Under the pieces are notes generated by a model. That model saw only the letters and a list, made by a program, of their open reading frames with translations. It did no database searches and was not told the DNA's origin. From a candidate division WWE3 bacterium RIFCSPHIGHO2_01_FULL_40_23 (GTDB lineage: Bacteria > Patescibacteria > WWE3 > UBA101185 > 2-01-FULL-41-18), in assembly GCA_001772615.1 (NCBI GenBank), contig MEUZ01000007.1, forward strand, positions 62,001-126,000: 64,000 bases of DNA, given 5' to 3'. The position numbers were made by a program, and so were the translations under genes. Numbering within the stretch: the first letter of the stretch is position 1; every line of letters starts with the position of its first letter. This document shows, piece by piece, positions 16,938 to 25,478 of the stretch.

Positions 16938-17672
16938 TTAATTTGATCTTTGTTTAACTTCCTCGTCTGAAATATATTTGTACGCCATAAGTAGAACCTT
17001 TAAATGATCCTTTGCATCAGAAATAGCCCCCTTTACATTTTCTAGATTTGCTTCATCCACGTCACCTGGTTTTTTAGCTGCTTTAACATAACTCTCCATT
17101 GCACCCTCCTGGTTTTCTATATAATCCAGCCAGAACTGAAATTGAAAAGATACAAGAGTTTTTGACGCCTCTACATCAGCAAAATCCCGACTTCCTGACT
17201 CAAAATTTCCTGCTCGCTTAAGTAGATGTTCAAGAGTAAGTAACATTCCTTTCTCATCAACTTCGTCCTCCGCAATTTGAGATCTCAAATCCCCAAACAG
17301 CTCTTTTTCAATCTCACCGCCTCCCTTCAAACCCTTAATTTTCAACATTTGATCATAAAAATATACAAGATGGGATGTTTCCATAACTCTTTTAAAAGCT
17401 TCATCATCAATCCCCTGATTTCTCTCTCCTTTCTCATCAACAACGCCACCCTCCATAAGCTTTTCCTTATCCTCCTCCCTTTTTATAGCTTCTTTAAGGG
17501 ATCTTTTGCCCTTTATATCCCTTCCAACTTCATTAACAATTTCATAAAACGCGGATTCGTTTTCCTTGGGATCCGATACCAACTCTTTATATTCCCATTC
17601 ACTTAAACCCAAAGCATTTGGTAAAGGCACTTCATATGAAAATGGAATTTCATCACCCCTGCCAAATTTCAT
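16938..17672 (-). CDS. Conserved hypothetical protein in the recR operon
   Basis: 244 residues, acidic and helical, no known domain. Its ATG overlaps the recR stop by four bases (ATGA), so it is translationally coupled to recR and probably the third gene of a dnaX-recR operon. A link to DNA replication or repair is inference from position only. Confidence 0.75.
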   Translation of the reverse strand: MKFGRGDEIPFSYEVPLPNALGLSEWEYKELVSDPKENESAFYEIVNEVGRDIKGKRSLKEAIKREEDKEKLMEGGVVDEKGERNQGIDDEAFKRVMETSHLVYFYDQMLKIKGLKGGGEIEKELFGDLRSQIAEDEVDEKGMLLTLEHLLKRAGNFESGSRDFADVEASKTLVSFQFQFWLDYIENQEGAMESYVKAAKKPGDVDEANLENVKGAISDAKDHLKVLLMAYKYISDEEVKQRSN

Positions 17673-18361
17673 AAATTAAAACTAACCCTCCCTTCAAGCG
17701 CACGCTTTAAGGTAATGTCATCAGCATAAACTATATCTCCTCCAACGGGAAGGCCGCGCCCGATCCTTGTTATCTTAACGGCGGAGGATTGCCCATTTAA
17801 ACCACTTATAAGTTTAGAAATGTACATCGCCGTTGACTCCCCTTCCATATTTGTGTTTGTGGCAAGTATTACTTCTTTAATTTCCCCCGAAGCGGCACTA
17901 TCAAGAACATCACCTGAAAGGTAATTGTAAGCGCTTCCTTCGGTTCCTTCAGAAGCCGCACTCTCTCTTTTTAGCCTTTTCATCAGGTCATTTATATATA
18001 AATCATCCGGTCCGATATTATTAAGTGGGCTTATAACCCCGTGGATCACATGATACAAACCCTTAAACCCAGCCTTTTCAAGAGCTAAAACATCAAGTGG
18101 GCTCTCAACAACGGCGATCACTTCCCTATCCCTCCCGCGATCAGTGCAGACTTCACAGGGATCGTCTTCGCCCACATTTCTGCAGATACTGCAGATTTTA
18201 GTGCCAAGCTTTAAACTACTCACGGATGAAGAGAGCATTTCAAGCTCCTCTGAAGGGACATGCAAAAGATAAAAAGTAAGCCTCTGCGCGGTTTTTGGCC
18301 CTATTCCCGGGAGCCTTTCAAATGCCTCTATTAAATTACGGATGGATTTAGGTATTTTCAT
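17669..18361 (-). CDS. recR: Recombination protein RecR
   Basis: Recombinational repair protein acting with RecO/RecF to load RecA on gapped DNA. It shows the N-terminal helix-hairpin-helix (LPGIGPKTAQRL), the four-Cys zinc motif (CSIC...CEVC, residues 57-72) and the Toprim domain (VIAVVESPLD, EVILATNTNMEGE). About 25 extra residues (134-158) interrupt the Toprim domain, making it 230 residues rather than about 200. Overlaps dnaX and the downstream gene by four bases each. Confidence 0.96.
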   Translation of the reverse strand: MKIPKSIRNLIEAFERLPGIGPKTAQRLTFYLLHVPSEELEMLSSSVSSLKLGTKICSICRNVGEDDPCEVCTDRGRDREVIAVVESPLDVLALEKAGFKGLYHVIHGVISPLNNIGPDDLYINDLMKRLKRESAASEGTEGSAYNYLSGDVLDSAASGEIKEVILATNTNMEGESTAMYISKLISGLNGQSSAVKITRIGRGLPVGGDIVYADDITLKRALEGRVSFNL

Positions 18362-19854
18362 ACCACAATCTCCCCATCAAACACTTCTATCGCGCTTTTT
18401 ACCATCTTGGAATCTTTTGGAAGCTCTATATTTTTATCCGTCAGATTCTCCCCGCCTTTAGACTTAAGCACATATTTGACCTTAACATTTACTCCAAACA
18501 TATTCTTTAAAACCCTTTCAATGACTTCCTTAGCTTTCGGAGTCTCAAGCCTCTCTTTATGAAAAGCATAAAATACTTCCAAGGTTAAGTTATTGTTCTT
18601 AAGAGATGCGGGCTTACTTGATCTTAAAAGCGCTTCAACCGAGTGATTAAAAGGCTTAACCTCCTTTAAGATCTCATTCCATCTTTCAAGAAGGGAATCA
18701 AAAGAAACAGCTCCTAAATCAGCATTTTTTCCTCTACCCTCTTTTGAAACATCTTCCTCATCTTCCGCTTCTGATTCATCTGCGTTCACTTCACCCTTTT
18801 CCCTCTCCGACACCTCAACCAACGCCACTTCAATCGGAAGCGAGGGAATAAAAGAGCCTTTAATATCCCAAGAAGCTTTTAAAAGCCTGTCAATTATTTT
18901 CACAAGTTCAGAGGAAGATAATTTTGACGCCTGATCTTCCATATGGGCAAAAATATCATCCGTTACTCCCGAAACGCCCTTTTCAAAACCAGCCTGTATA
19001 TATAACAAGTCCCTCAAATACCTTAAGTACTCATTGGTCCAGCTTGACAAATCTATCCCCTCCTCAAAAAGCTCGTTTACAAGTTCAAGGCAGGCCTGGG
19101 TTTTACCTGACACGATATAATCGGTAAGTTTTACAAAGCTTAAAATCCCGCCGGCACCGACAAGAGAAGAAACGTCAAGCCCCCCTTCAATTACCTGCTG
19201 CAAAAGGGTGTCTGCATCCCTGAAACCGCCTAAGGAGGCAGATGCTATCTTCTCAAGATCAGAATCCGAGACTTTAGCACCTTCTTTTTTGCAAAGTTCC
19301 TTTAACCTTTCAACTAACTGCTTTATAGATGCTCTTTTAAACTTAAAGACCTGGCACCTTGATTTGATTGTGTCAGGTACTTTGTGAGATTCGGTTGTAC
19401 AAAGGATAAAAACGGCGTGCCTAGGGGGCTCTTCAAGAGTCTTAAGAAGTGCGTTAAAAGCTTCCATGGTAAGCATATGAACTTCATCAACCACATAAAC
19501 TTTATATTTTGCCGAAACAGGGGTTAAGTTGATTTTATCCTTAAGCTCTCTGATGTCATCTATTCCTCTGTTGCTTGCGGCATCAATTTCTATAAGATCT
19601 AAAAACCTGCCTTCGGTTATTGCTTTACAGGAGTCACACTTGTCACAGGGATCGCCTTCTTTTGAGAGGTGTTTGCAGTTTAAGGCTTTTGTGAAAATTC
19701 TTGCGGTGGTGGTTTTTCCCGTGCCTCTGGGACCGATAAAAAGATAGGCATGCCCGGTTTTGTTTGAAGTAATCTGATTGGAAAGGGCGGCTGCGGCGTC
19801 ATTAGGCTTTGAAATCTCGGAGAATTTTTGGGGGCGGTATTTCCTATAAAACAT
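18358..19854 (-). CDS. dnaX: DNA polymerase III subunit gamma/tau
   Basis: Clamp-loader ATPase. From the ATG at 19854 (MFYRKYRPQKF, the family start) it has 498 residues. Walker A GPRGTGKTTTAR, a zinc module with four Cys, DEVHML and the sensor SRC (KSRCQVF) are all visible. The C-terminal tau-like region is present. I see no A-rich slippery site calling for a frameshift. A promoter TTGTAA-17 nt-TATACT lies about 21 bases upstream. Operon with recR. Confidence 0.95.
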   Translation of the reverse strand: MFYRKYRPQKFSEISKPNDAAAALSNQITSNKTGHAYLFIGPRGTGKTTTARIFTKALNCKHLSKEGDPCDKCDSCKAITEGRFLDLIEIDAASNRGIDDIRELKDKINLTPVSAKYKVYVVDEVHMLTMEAFNALLKTLEEPPRHAVFILCTTESHKVPDTIKSRCQVFKFKRASIKQLVERLKELCKKEGAKVSDSDLEKIASASLGGFRDADTLLQQVIEGGLDVSSLVGAGGILSFVKLTDYIVSGKTQACLELVNELFEEGIDLSSWTNEYLRYLRDLLYIQAGFEKGVSGVTDDIFAHMEDQASKLSSSELVKIIDRLLKASWDIKGSFIPSLPIEVALVEVSEREKGEVNADESEAEDEEDVSKEGRGKNADLGAVSFDSLLERWNEILKEVKPFNHSVEALLRSSKPASLKNNNLTLEVFYAFHKERLETPKAKEVIERVLKNMFGVNVKVKYVLKSKGGENLTDKNIELPKDSKMVKSAIEVFDGEIVV

Positions 19855-19925
19855 AATAGCGGCTAGACGAATCAAAGTATACTTTTGCAACGTGCTTTTT
19901 ACAATACCGGGCCAGGTAGTCCTAT

Positions 19926-19957
19926 GGACCAGGTCAGGTCCGGGTCGCGACCTGGTC
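19926..19957. repeat. GC-rich inverted repeat
   Basis: GGACCAGGTC/GACCTGGTCC with a 12-nt loop, between dnaX and the terminator of the orphan gene. Possibly a divergent palindromic repeat. Confidence 0.55.
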
Positions 19958-19960
19958 CTA

Positions 19961-19992
19961 ACAAAAAAGGAGAAGTTTTTAGACTTCTCCTT
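19961..19992 (-). terminator. Intrinsic terminator
   Basis: Minus strand AAGGAGAAG/CTTCTCCTT stem, then TTTTTTGT. Closes the orphan at 20011. Confidence 0.88.
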
Positions 19993-20010
19993 AGTGAAGA
20001 TGGGCAGTTT

Positions 20011-20475
20011 CTAACGAAGTATGTATCCCCATAACTTCGTGAGAAGGCAGTACTTAAAAGAAATTGTCTGCCTGCCAACCCGATAGCCGACATATGGTAT
20101 CTGGTAAACACCGTATTCAACGACCAGATCCTGGTTGTATATACCAAGGGGGTAGAACGTAAGCTTAAACGGATCAGATCTATCCCACACCGCCCCTTCG
20201 GTTAAGGACATAATCAGCTCACTGTTTGGGGCAAAAAACTTTCCGTACAGCCAGTCAGTCTTTAACCTGGTTATCCCCCTCTGCCGGTCAACATCAACAG
20301 AGAAAGCTTGGCCAGCCACGGGCAACCCTTCAAAAACCACGCCGTTTTCAAACACCACCTTATCACCAAACCCGTACACAGTGGGTTCATAGCAAGTGTT
20401 GAATACCAGATAAATCAGGGACGACGTGATCAAAAAAAGAACGACTAGAAGAAAAACGAGAATTTTCCTTTTCAT
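20011..20475 (-). CDS. Orphan membrane-anchored protein
   Basis: 154 residues: one N-terminal membrane helix (about 4-24), then a beta-rich extracellular domain with many Tyr/Phe/Gly (GFGDKVVFENGVVFEG). Family unknown. GGAGAG precedes ATG; its own terminator lies 19 bases past the stop. Inserted between dnaX and pth on the same strand. Confidence 0.78.
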   Translation of the reverse strand: MKRKILVFLLVVLFLITSSLIYLVFNTCYEPTVYGFGDKVVFENGVVFEGLPVAGQAFSVDVDRQRGITRLKTDWLYGKFFAPNSELIMSLTEGAVWDRSDPFKLTFYPLGIYNQDLVVEYGVYQIPYVGYRVGRQTISFKYCLLTKLWGYILR

Positions 20476-20496
20476 GTCTACTCTCCTTTTTAGAGC

Positions 20497-21030
20497 CTAA
20501 AGGTTTAGGAATCCGTCAATTTTGTCATAAATCTTCTTTTCAAACAAATCTTTTAAATTTGAGATCTCTTCATCACTAAATTTCTCCAGAACATAGTCTT
20601 CAACTTCATATTTTTTATCAAGAGGTCGCCCTACACCCATCCTTAAACGAAAAAAATCACTTGTCCCAAGCTTTGAAAAAATATCCTCCACTCCGTGATG
20701 CCCCGCCGCTTGGCTACCCTTTTTAAGCTTAAACTCCCCTTTTATAAGATCTACATCATCATGAATCACTAAAAGATTGGAAAGGTCAATATTATAAAAA
20801 TGAACAAGTTTTGAAACGCTCTCCCCCACTCTGTTCATAAAAGTCTGTGGTTTTGCGTAAATCACGCCCTCCTCTCTATAAACATGGGCGTTAAACTTAG
20901 TTTCTGAAAGCCAGACAATACCGTCCCCGACTTTTTTAGCGACAAAAGCGTTCAGTATTAAAAACCCCGCGTTATGCCTGGTGTATTCATACTTTTCCCC
21001 TGGATTTCCAAGACCGACAACAAGTTTCAT
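20497..21030 (-). CDS. pth: Peptidyl-tRNA hydrolase
   Basis: Recycles peptidyl-tRNA released from stalled ribosomes. Family residues are visible: GLGNPG, TRHNAGF with the catalytic His, the MNRVG Asn and HDDVDL Asp. Length 177 residues is slightly short. GAGAGG precedes the start. It lies 55 bases after ybeY on the same strand. Confidence 0.96.
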   Translation of the reverse strand: MKLVVGLGNPGEKYEYTRHNAGFLILNAFVAKKVGDGIVWLSETKFNAHVYREEGVIYAKPQTFMNRVGESVSKLVHFYNIDLSNLLVIHDDVDLIKGEFKLKKGSQAAGHHGVEDIFSKLGTSDFFRLRMGVGRPLDKKYEVEDYVLEKFSDEEISNLKDLFEKKIYDKIDGFLNL

Positions 21031-21085
21031 AATCTTACCTCTCTTTGGAAACTGGACATATACCCTCCAGGCACGTGTCCTCTAT

Positions 21086-21370
21086 TTATGCATCATCCTC
21101 ATGGTGTACACCTTGAAGGTGAAGCATTCCATGAGCAACAAGTTCTGCTATTTCCTCCTCATAAGTATTGCCAAATTCTTTGGCTTGTCTTTTTGCCTGA
21201 TCAACATTAATCACTATGTCACCAAGATAAAATTTCCCTGCCTCAAGCTTTTCATTAATATTAAAAGATAAAACATCAGTCGTGTAATCCTTCCCGCGAT
21301 GCTTTTTGTTAAGCCTTTTCATCTCAAGATCCCCTACAAATGAAACATTTACGTAGCTTTTTTTCTTCAT
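21086..21370 (-). CDS. ybeY: Endoribonuclease YbeY (short form)
   Basis: Single-strand RNase for rRNA maturation and quality control. The zinc motif HGMLHLQGVHH supplies the three His ligands, and TDVLSFN and LGDIVIN are the family strands. It has only 94 residues against about 150 in most bacteria, because the N-terminal part is missing. It is 37 bases after a small membrane-protein gene and precedes pth. Confidence 0.9.
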   Translation of the reverse strand: MKKKSYVNVSFVGDLEMKRLNKKHRGKDYTTDVLSFNINEKLEAGKFYLGDIVINVDQAKRQAKEFGNTYEEEIAELVAHGMLHLQGVHHEDDA

Positions 21371-21407
21371 CAGTCAAGAATAACAATTTATGAAGTTTTT
21401 AACAAAA

Positions 21408-21632
21408 TTACCCGGAAATAAGTCTGACTAGAATAGAGGGAAGCTGAAGCCCTCCAAAAATAAGAAGTGCAAGCTTAACAAAATTCATCAGCCTTCTTTT
21501 TGTGTTCTCACTTTCAAACCTTCTCGCGTTAGCAAAAATAAAAACGGCAACAGACAAAGGAAGGAATATAAAAAAACCAAGCTTTGAGAAAAACACCGCG
21601 AAAGTTTGAAAGACGTTGCTTGCGTCCACCAT
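21408..21632 (-). CDS. Small membrane protein of unknown function
   Basis: 74 residues from the ATG at 21632, with two membrane helices (about 10-32 and 50-68) separated by a basic loop (ARRFESENTKRR). The pattern resembles small two-helix proteins near secretion or pilus genes in CPR genomes, but nothing here fixes a role. First gene of a probable operon with ybeY and pth. Confidence 0.65.
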   Translation of the reverse strand: MVDASNVFQTFAVFFSKLGFFIFLPLSVAVFIFANARRFESENTKRRLMNFVKLALLIFGGLQLPSILVRLISG

Positions 21633-21683
21633 GTATAAATTAAAACATATTCCCGGACCATTATTCAAGCCAAAACCATCGGT

Positions 21684-21721
21684 CTAAGAGCCCGGTCAGC
21701 TTTTTACAAACTATCCCGGGC
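21684..21721 (-). terminator. Intrinsic terminator
   Basis: GCCCGG/CCGGGC stem on minus with a 26-nt loop and a weak tail (TCTTAG). Confidence 0.6.
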
Positions 21722-21737
21722 ATCAAGTACTTATCCG

Positions 21738-22070
21738 TTAAATCCTCTGAACTGAGCTGATGAACCTCAAAACAGATTCAACTGGAAGAAAAAGCCCCTC
21801 TATGTTTCCCATGAATTCATCAGCGGAACCAAGAAGGTATCCTCCTTTGCGAAGTTCACCGTGCATTCCAACGAGAGCGATGACAGCCTCATCCCCTACA
21901 GGATGCAGCACCGTAACAAAACCTTCCCCCTCCCTACTAAAGTACATAACGTAAGCCCCCCAAGCATCCCCTTTCTCCATTTCCAAAAATGCGGCTAGGT
22001 CTCTTAACTTAAGCCAAAACCTCTGAGCATCTGGATGCTCATACAGTTGGAGGTTAACTCGCCGAGGCAT
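21738..22070 (-). CDS. Orphan protein, paralogue of the gene at 22154
   Basis: 110 residues, soluble, family unknown. AAAGGAGA precedes the start. The segment RFWLKLRDLAAFLEMEKG aligns with FWVNIGDLARFCQ in the next gene, and both continue with a conserved Trp and a YF-rich strand, so the two are tandem diverged paralogues. Each has its own terminator. Confidence 0.75.
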   Translation of the reverse strand: MPRRVNLQLYEHPDAQRFWLKLRDLAAFLEMEKGDAWGAYVMYFSREGEGFVTVLHPVGDEAVIALVGMHGELRKGGYLLGSADEFMGNIEGLFLPVESVLRFISSVQRI

Positions 22071-22104
22071 CTCAAATCTCCTTTCAAGGTGAATTCAGGA
22101 AATC

Positions 22105-22136
22105 CGAAAAAGAGGCTAAGATTTTTCTTAGCCCCA
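22105..22136 (-). terminator. Intrinsic terminator
   Basis: Minus strand GGCTAAG/CTTAGCC stem followed by TCTTTTT. Confidence 0.87.
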
Positions 22137-22153
22137 AACACGGGCAGACTATT

Positions 22154-22492
22154 TTATTTTAATAGAACCTCAATCACCTCCAGCGCATACTCAATCTGGA
22201 TGTAAAGTTCTCCTCCCCACCTCTTAAAGAAGATGCTTTCGGAGCCAAGAGCTAAACTACTGGGGAAGTGAATATAGGCAATCCGCGGTGTAGTACCATA
22301 AAGCATCCTCTCTTTATCTTCCGGCCAGGCAACTGGCGCATAACCCGGACAGGTAGTGAAAAGCGCAAAATAAACCTCCCATACACGCCAAACCGGTTCT
22401 TGGCAAAACCTGGCTAAATCCCCAATGTTAACCCAAAAACCCTCACCGTCTCGCATCTTACTAATGGTTAACTGCTGGGTCCCGTTTTGCAT
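22154..22492 (-). CDS. Orphan protein, paralogue of the gene at 21738
   Basis: 112 residues, soluble, no known domain. Shares the FW-(K/N)-(L/I)-x-DLA-x-F motif (residues about 19-30) with its neighbour, plus a hydrophobic C-terminal helix (ALEVIEVLLK). GGAGGGAG lies just before ATG. Inserted between the ybeY and rpsU groups. Confidence 0.75.
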   Translation of the reverse strand: MQNGTQQLTISKMRDGEGFWVNIGDLARFCQEPVWRVWEVYFALFTTCPGYAPVAWPEDKERMLYGTTPRIAYIHFPSSLALGSESIFFKRWGGELYIQIEYALEVIEVLLK

Positions 22493-22557
22493 TTCTCCCT
22501 CCGAATTGACTCCAAAACTAAAAAGGTTTTGAGCTGTAATTTAAGACAATTCCATAC

Positions 22558-23022
22558 CTAAAGACCTTGCAGACGTCCTCTGACTACGGATCCTAGAGCG
22601 CTCCCATCCACTCTCCCCTTAAGTTTAGGCATTAAATATCCCATCACCTTCCCCATATCTGAAACTTCCGAAGCTGATGTAGCTTTAATAGCCTCATCAA
22701 CCATCTTTGAAAGTTCCTCCCCGGAAACCTCTTCGGGAAGATACGTTTTTAAAATATCCATCTCGCCCGCTTCCTTGTCAACTAAATCCTTCCGCCTGCC
22801 TTTTTCAAACTCAACGATTGACTCCTTTCTTTGCTTAACCTGCTTTGAAATCACACCGATCACTTCATCATCAGTGAGTACTTTCTCTAAAGGTCGTAGT
22901 TCAATTTCCCTATTCTTAACGGCTGATAACAAATACCGCAAAGTTGAAACCCTTAACTCATCCCTATTTTTTTGGGCTTCTACCAGATCATTTTGAATTT
23001 TAGTTAATAGAGACGAGGACAT
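22558..23022 (-). CDS. yqeY: GatB/YqeY domain protein
   Basis: 154-residue YqeY protein, related to the tail domain of the GatB amidotransferase subunit; suspected to act on tRNA, exact role unknown. Helical and charged throughout with the family core MGKVMGYLMPKLKGRVDGS. It starts four bases after rpsU; rpsU-yqeY is a conserved pair. Confidence 0.93.
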   Translation of the reverse strand: MSSSLLTKIQNDLVEAQKNRDELRVSTLRYLLSAVKNREIELRPLEKVLTDDEVIGVISKQVKQRKESIVEFEKGRRKDLVDKEAGEMDILKTYLPEEVSGEELSKMVDEAIKATSASEVSDMGKVMGYLMPKLKGRVDGSALGSVVRGRLQGL

Positions 23023-23026
23023 CGGA

Positions 23027-23221
23027 TCAGGTCCTGTGCATTCTTTCGTTATAAATCCTTCTTGCCTGCTCTTTCATTTTTCTTCTTTTAATTGCGCTTG
23101 GTTTTTCATAAAATTCTCTATCTTTGACCTCCTGCAGGATGCCTTCTTTCTGAACTTCCCTCTGAAACCTCCTTAAGGCCTGCTCCAGCGTCTCGTCATG
23201 CCTCACTTTTACTTTTGCCAT
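23027..23221 (-). CDS. rpsU: 30S ribosomal protein S21
   Basis: 64-residue S21 with the family pattern VRHDETLEQALRRFQREV and a basic tail RRKMKEQARRI. Small-subunit protein near the anti-Shine-Dalgarno helix. Co-directional with hinT (54 bases upstream) and yqeY. Confidence 0.95.
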   Translation of the reverse strand: MAKVKVRHDETLEQALRRFQREVQKEGILQEVKDREFYEKPSAIKRRKMKEQARRIYNERMHRT

Positions 23222-23275
23222 GATTTATTGGTAATAAATATACCGTAAAACACCTCCCAACTTTAAAAACTACTT

Positions 23276-23629
23276 TTAACTTGGGCCTCCCGGCTCCACT
23301 TTGGATCCACCCATTATATGAACGTGCTGATGGTCAAAATGATGATACCCCGCCCCGTTGTTTATCATCTTGTACCCTGTTTTATCAAGACCCAGATGCT
23401 TTATTGCCTCATAAACCGCAGCCATCATCTTATCCCAGTAGCATTCTTTGCTGTACTTCCCTTCCATTGTATCAGTTTTTTCACGATGTTTCTTATCAAG
23501 AACCAGCACGTGAATAGGCGCTTTGGGAAACTTGTTCTTAATCACAAGAAATTCTTTAGTTTCAGTAACTTTTACCGACGGCTCCGACCCTTCAACTATC
23601 TTACAAAAAAGACAACCCTGATTTCTCAT
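23276..23629 (-). CDS. hinT: HIT family nucleotide hydrolase
   Basis: Histidine-triad protein (117 residues) likely to hydrolyse purine nucleoside phosphoramidates or related AMP conjugates. Catalytic triad HQHVHIMGG near the C-terminus; zinc-type CLFCKI at the N-terminus. First gene of hinT-rpsU-yqeY. Confidence 0.94.
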   Translation of the reverse strand: MRNQGCLFCKIVEGSEPSVKVTETKEFLVIKNKFPKAPIHVLVLDKKHREKTDTMEGKYSKECYWDKMMAAVYEAIKHLGLDKTGYKMINNGAGYHHFDHQHVHIMGGSKVEPGGPS

Positions 23630-23724
23630 AAATCCTACAAAAGGATATCACAAAAAAACAATAAATTAAACTATTCAGAAGGGAAAATATGCACGCTATA
23701 AGTCTAGTTAAAACGTTTGCAGTT

Positions 23725-25152
23725 TTAATATGCCTGGGCGAAAATCCATTTGTGCTTTGCCTCATTTCCGCAGTATACACATTTTCCTTTTTCCTCTTTT
23801 TCATCTAAAAGTAAACATCTTGTACCCGCTTTTGTTTTTCCTTTAATTGATTCCTCGCAAGCTTTATCCTCGCACCAAAAAGCTCTAATGAACCCTTTCT
23901 TTGTTCGCATAATTTCTTCAAATTCTTTAAAATTGTTTATTTCTGACGTCAATTTTTTCAAATTTTCTTCGGCTTGAGCAAGTAAATTACTCTGTATACT
24001 CGCCAGGGCTTTAGATACGTCCTTTGTTATGTTTTTGGAATTAAATTTCTCAAATGTATCCCTCCGCACCAGTAAATAACTCCCTGATTCAATTTCTTTA
24101 GGCCCAACTTCTACTCTTATAGGTACTCCTTTTACCTCCCACTTATTAATTCTAAAACCCAAAGTTTCATCCTCCCGCCCATCAACTTCCGCTCTAATTC
24201 CGGCAGATGAAAGCTCAGTGGCCAATTCATTAGATCTTGTTAACTGCTTTGAATCATCCGGCTGTACAGGCAAAATTATTACCTGAATAGGCGCAAGTTT
24301 TGGTGGGAGACGAAGGCCTTTATCATCTCCATGCGCAAGAACTAGCGCCCCGATTGATCTTGTTGAAAACCCCCAGCTTGTCTGCCATACATATTCTTTT
24401 TTGGAATCTTTATTTTGAAAGGATATATCAAAGGCTTTGCTGAAATTTTGCCCCAGATCGTGCGAGGTGCAGTTCTGCAAAGCCTTTCCATCAGGCATCA
24501 TAGCTTCAAAAGACAGCGTTGTAACTGCACCTGCAAACTTTTCGGATTCGGACTTCTTTCCTACAAAACCAGGGATAGCAAAATAATCCCTGTAAATACC
24601 CCTGTACATATTTGCCGCCCATAACACAAAATCCCAAGCTTCTTCATGCGTAGCGTGGGCCGTATGCCCTTCCTGCCACAAAAACTCCGTTGTTCTTAAA
24701 AAAAGATATGTTCGTTTTTCCCAGCGGACAACATTATTCCATTGGTTAATGAGTAACGGAAGATCTCGCCACGACTGAACCCATTTTTTATACATTTCAT
24801 ACATAATGGTTTCGGATGTAGGCCTTACAGCCAAAGGCTCTGAAAGCTCTTCCCCACCTCCGTGTGTAACTATCGCAAGCTCGGGCGAAAACCCTTCAAC
24901 ATGGCTTTTTTCCTTATTCAATAAAGAGATTGGGATAAAAATAGGAAAGTAGCCATTTCTAACACCTTTTTCTTTAATCAAAGGGTCCATAGCTGCCTGC
25001 AAAAGCTCCCAGATACCGTATCCATACGGCTTAATAACCATGCATCCTTTAACGGGAGAATAATCGGCAAGATCAGCTCTTACAACAATGTCGTTATACC
25101 AATCGGATATGTTCTCGGATTTTTTCTTTTTTTGCGATTTATCGTATGCCAT
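23725..25152 (-). CDS. proS: Prolyl-tRNA synthetase, archaeal/eukaryotic type
   Basis: Class II synthetase (475 residues from the ATG at 25152). The architecture is the ProS type without an editing insertion and with the extra C-terminal zinc-like domain (CEDKACEES, CVYCGNEAKHKW) ending in Tyr, as in archaea and eukaryotes. Class II motifs include RPTSETIMYEMY and RTYLFLRTTEFLWQEGHTAH. The start was set by a TTGTTA-16 nt-TATTAT promoter ending ten bases upstream; the longer frame to 25206 runs past it. Confidence 0.94.
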   Translation of the reverse strand: MAYDKSQKKKKSENISDWYNDIVVRADLADYSPVKGCMVIKPYGYGIWELLQAAMDPLIKEKGVRNGYFPIFIPISLLNKEKSHVEGFSPELAIVTHGGGEELSEPLAVRPTSETIMYEMYKKWVQSWRDLPLLINQWNNVVRWEKRTYLFLRTTEFLWQEGHTAHATHEEAWDFVLWAANMYRGIYRDYFAIPGFVGKKSESEKFAGAVTTLSFEAMMPDGKALQNCTSHDLGQNFSKAFDISFQNKDSKKEYVWQTSWGFSTRSIGALVLAHGDDKGLRLPPKLAPIQVIILPVQPDDSKQLTRSNELATELSSAGIRAEVDGREDETLGFRINKWEVKGVPIRVEVGPKEIESGSYLLVRRDTFEKFNSKNITKDVSKALASIQSNLLAQAEENLKKLTSEINNFKEFEEIMRTKKGFIRAFWCEDKACEESIKGKTKAGTRCLLLDEKEEKGKCVYCGNEAKHKWIFAQAY

Positions 25153-25220
25153 ATGTATTTCTATAATACAAGAAAACCGCTCTTTAACAAGGCTCATAAT
25201 AGCCATGTGATGTCCACCTC

Positions 25221-25249
25221 TTGCATTGAATTAAATTGATTATTATAAT
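25221..25249 (+). promoter_or_regulatory. Promoter of the zinc-finger gene pair
   Basis: TTGCAT (25221-25226), 17-nt spacer, TATAAT (25244-25249). The leader to ATG is about 43 nt and holds AAAGGAGA. Confidence 0.7.
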
Positions 25250-25298
25250 TTCTTCTATCCAATTCCCCGACTAAAAAATCAGAAAAGGAGAAAACCTG

Positions 25299-25478
25299 AT
25301 GGCTCTTTACTATTGTCACACTTGCAGGGTTCAGCTTGATGAGCTAGGAGTAGCTGAACATCAACAAGCTGGACACACAGTGGATAAACTTCCACCGAAA
25401 CAAGTTGAAATCCTTCAGCGCCGCACAGAAATCCCCAAAGACGCCCATGACGATGGGGGAAACCATCATGGCAACTGA
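25299..25478 (+). CDS. Small C2H2-type zinc-finger-like protein (first of a pair)
   Basis: 59 residues starting MALYYCHTC. Cys6, Cys9, His21 and His26 fit C-x2-C-x11-H-x4-H, close to the classical C2H2 zinc finger that is uncommon in bacteria. The rest is charged and His-rich at the end. AAAGGAGA lies seven bases before ATG. It overlaps the next gene by 11 bases. DNA or RNA binding is inference. Confidence 0.7.
   Translation: MALYYCHTCRVQLDELGVAEHQQAGHTVDKLPPKQVEILQRRTEIPKDAHDDGGNHHGN

Noticed and set aside
19854..19890. Longer N-terminus for dnaX (MQKYTL start)
   Set aside because: The extension runs into the TATACT promoter and MFYRKYRPQKF is the family start.
19926..19957. Match to the conserved SRP RNA motif (CCAGGTCAGGTCCGG)
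   Set aside because: The bases after it read GTCGCGACC rather than the GGAAGCAGCC of the SRP loop, and the segment is a simple inverted repeat too short for an SRP RNA.
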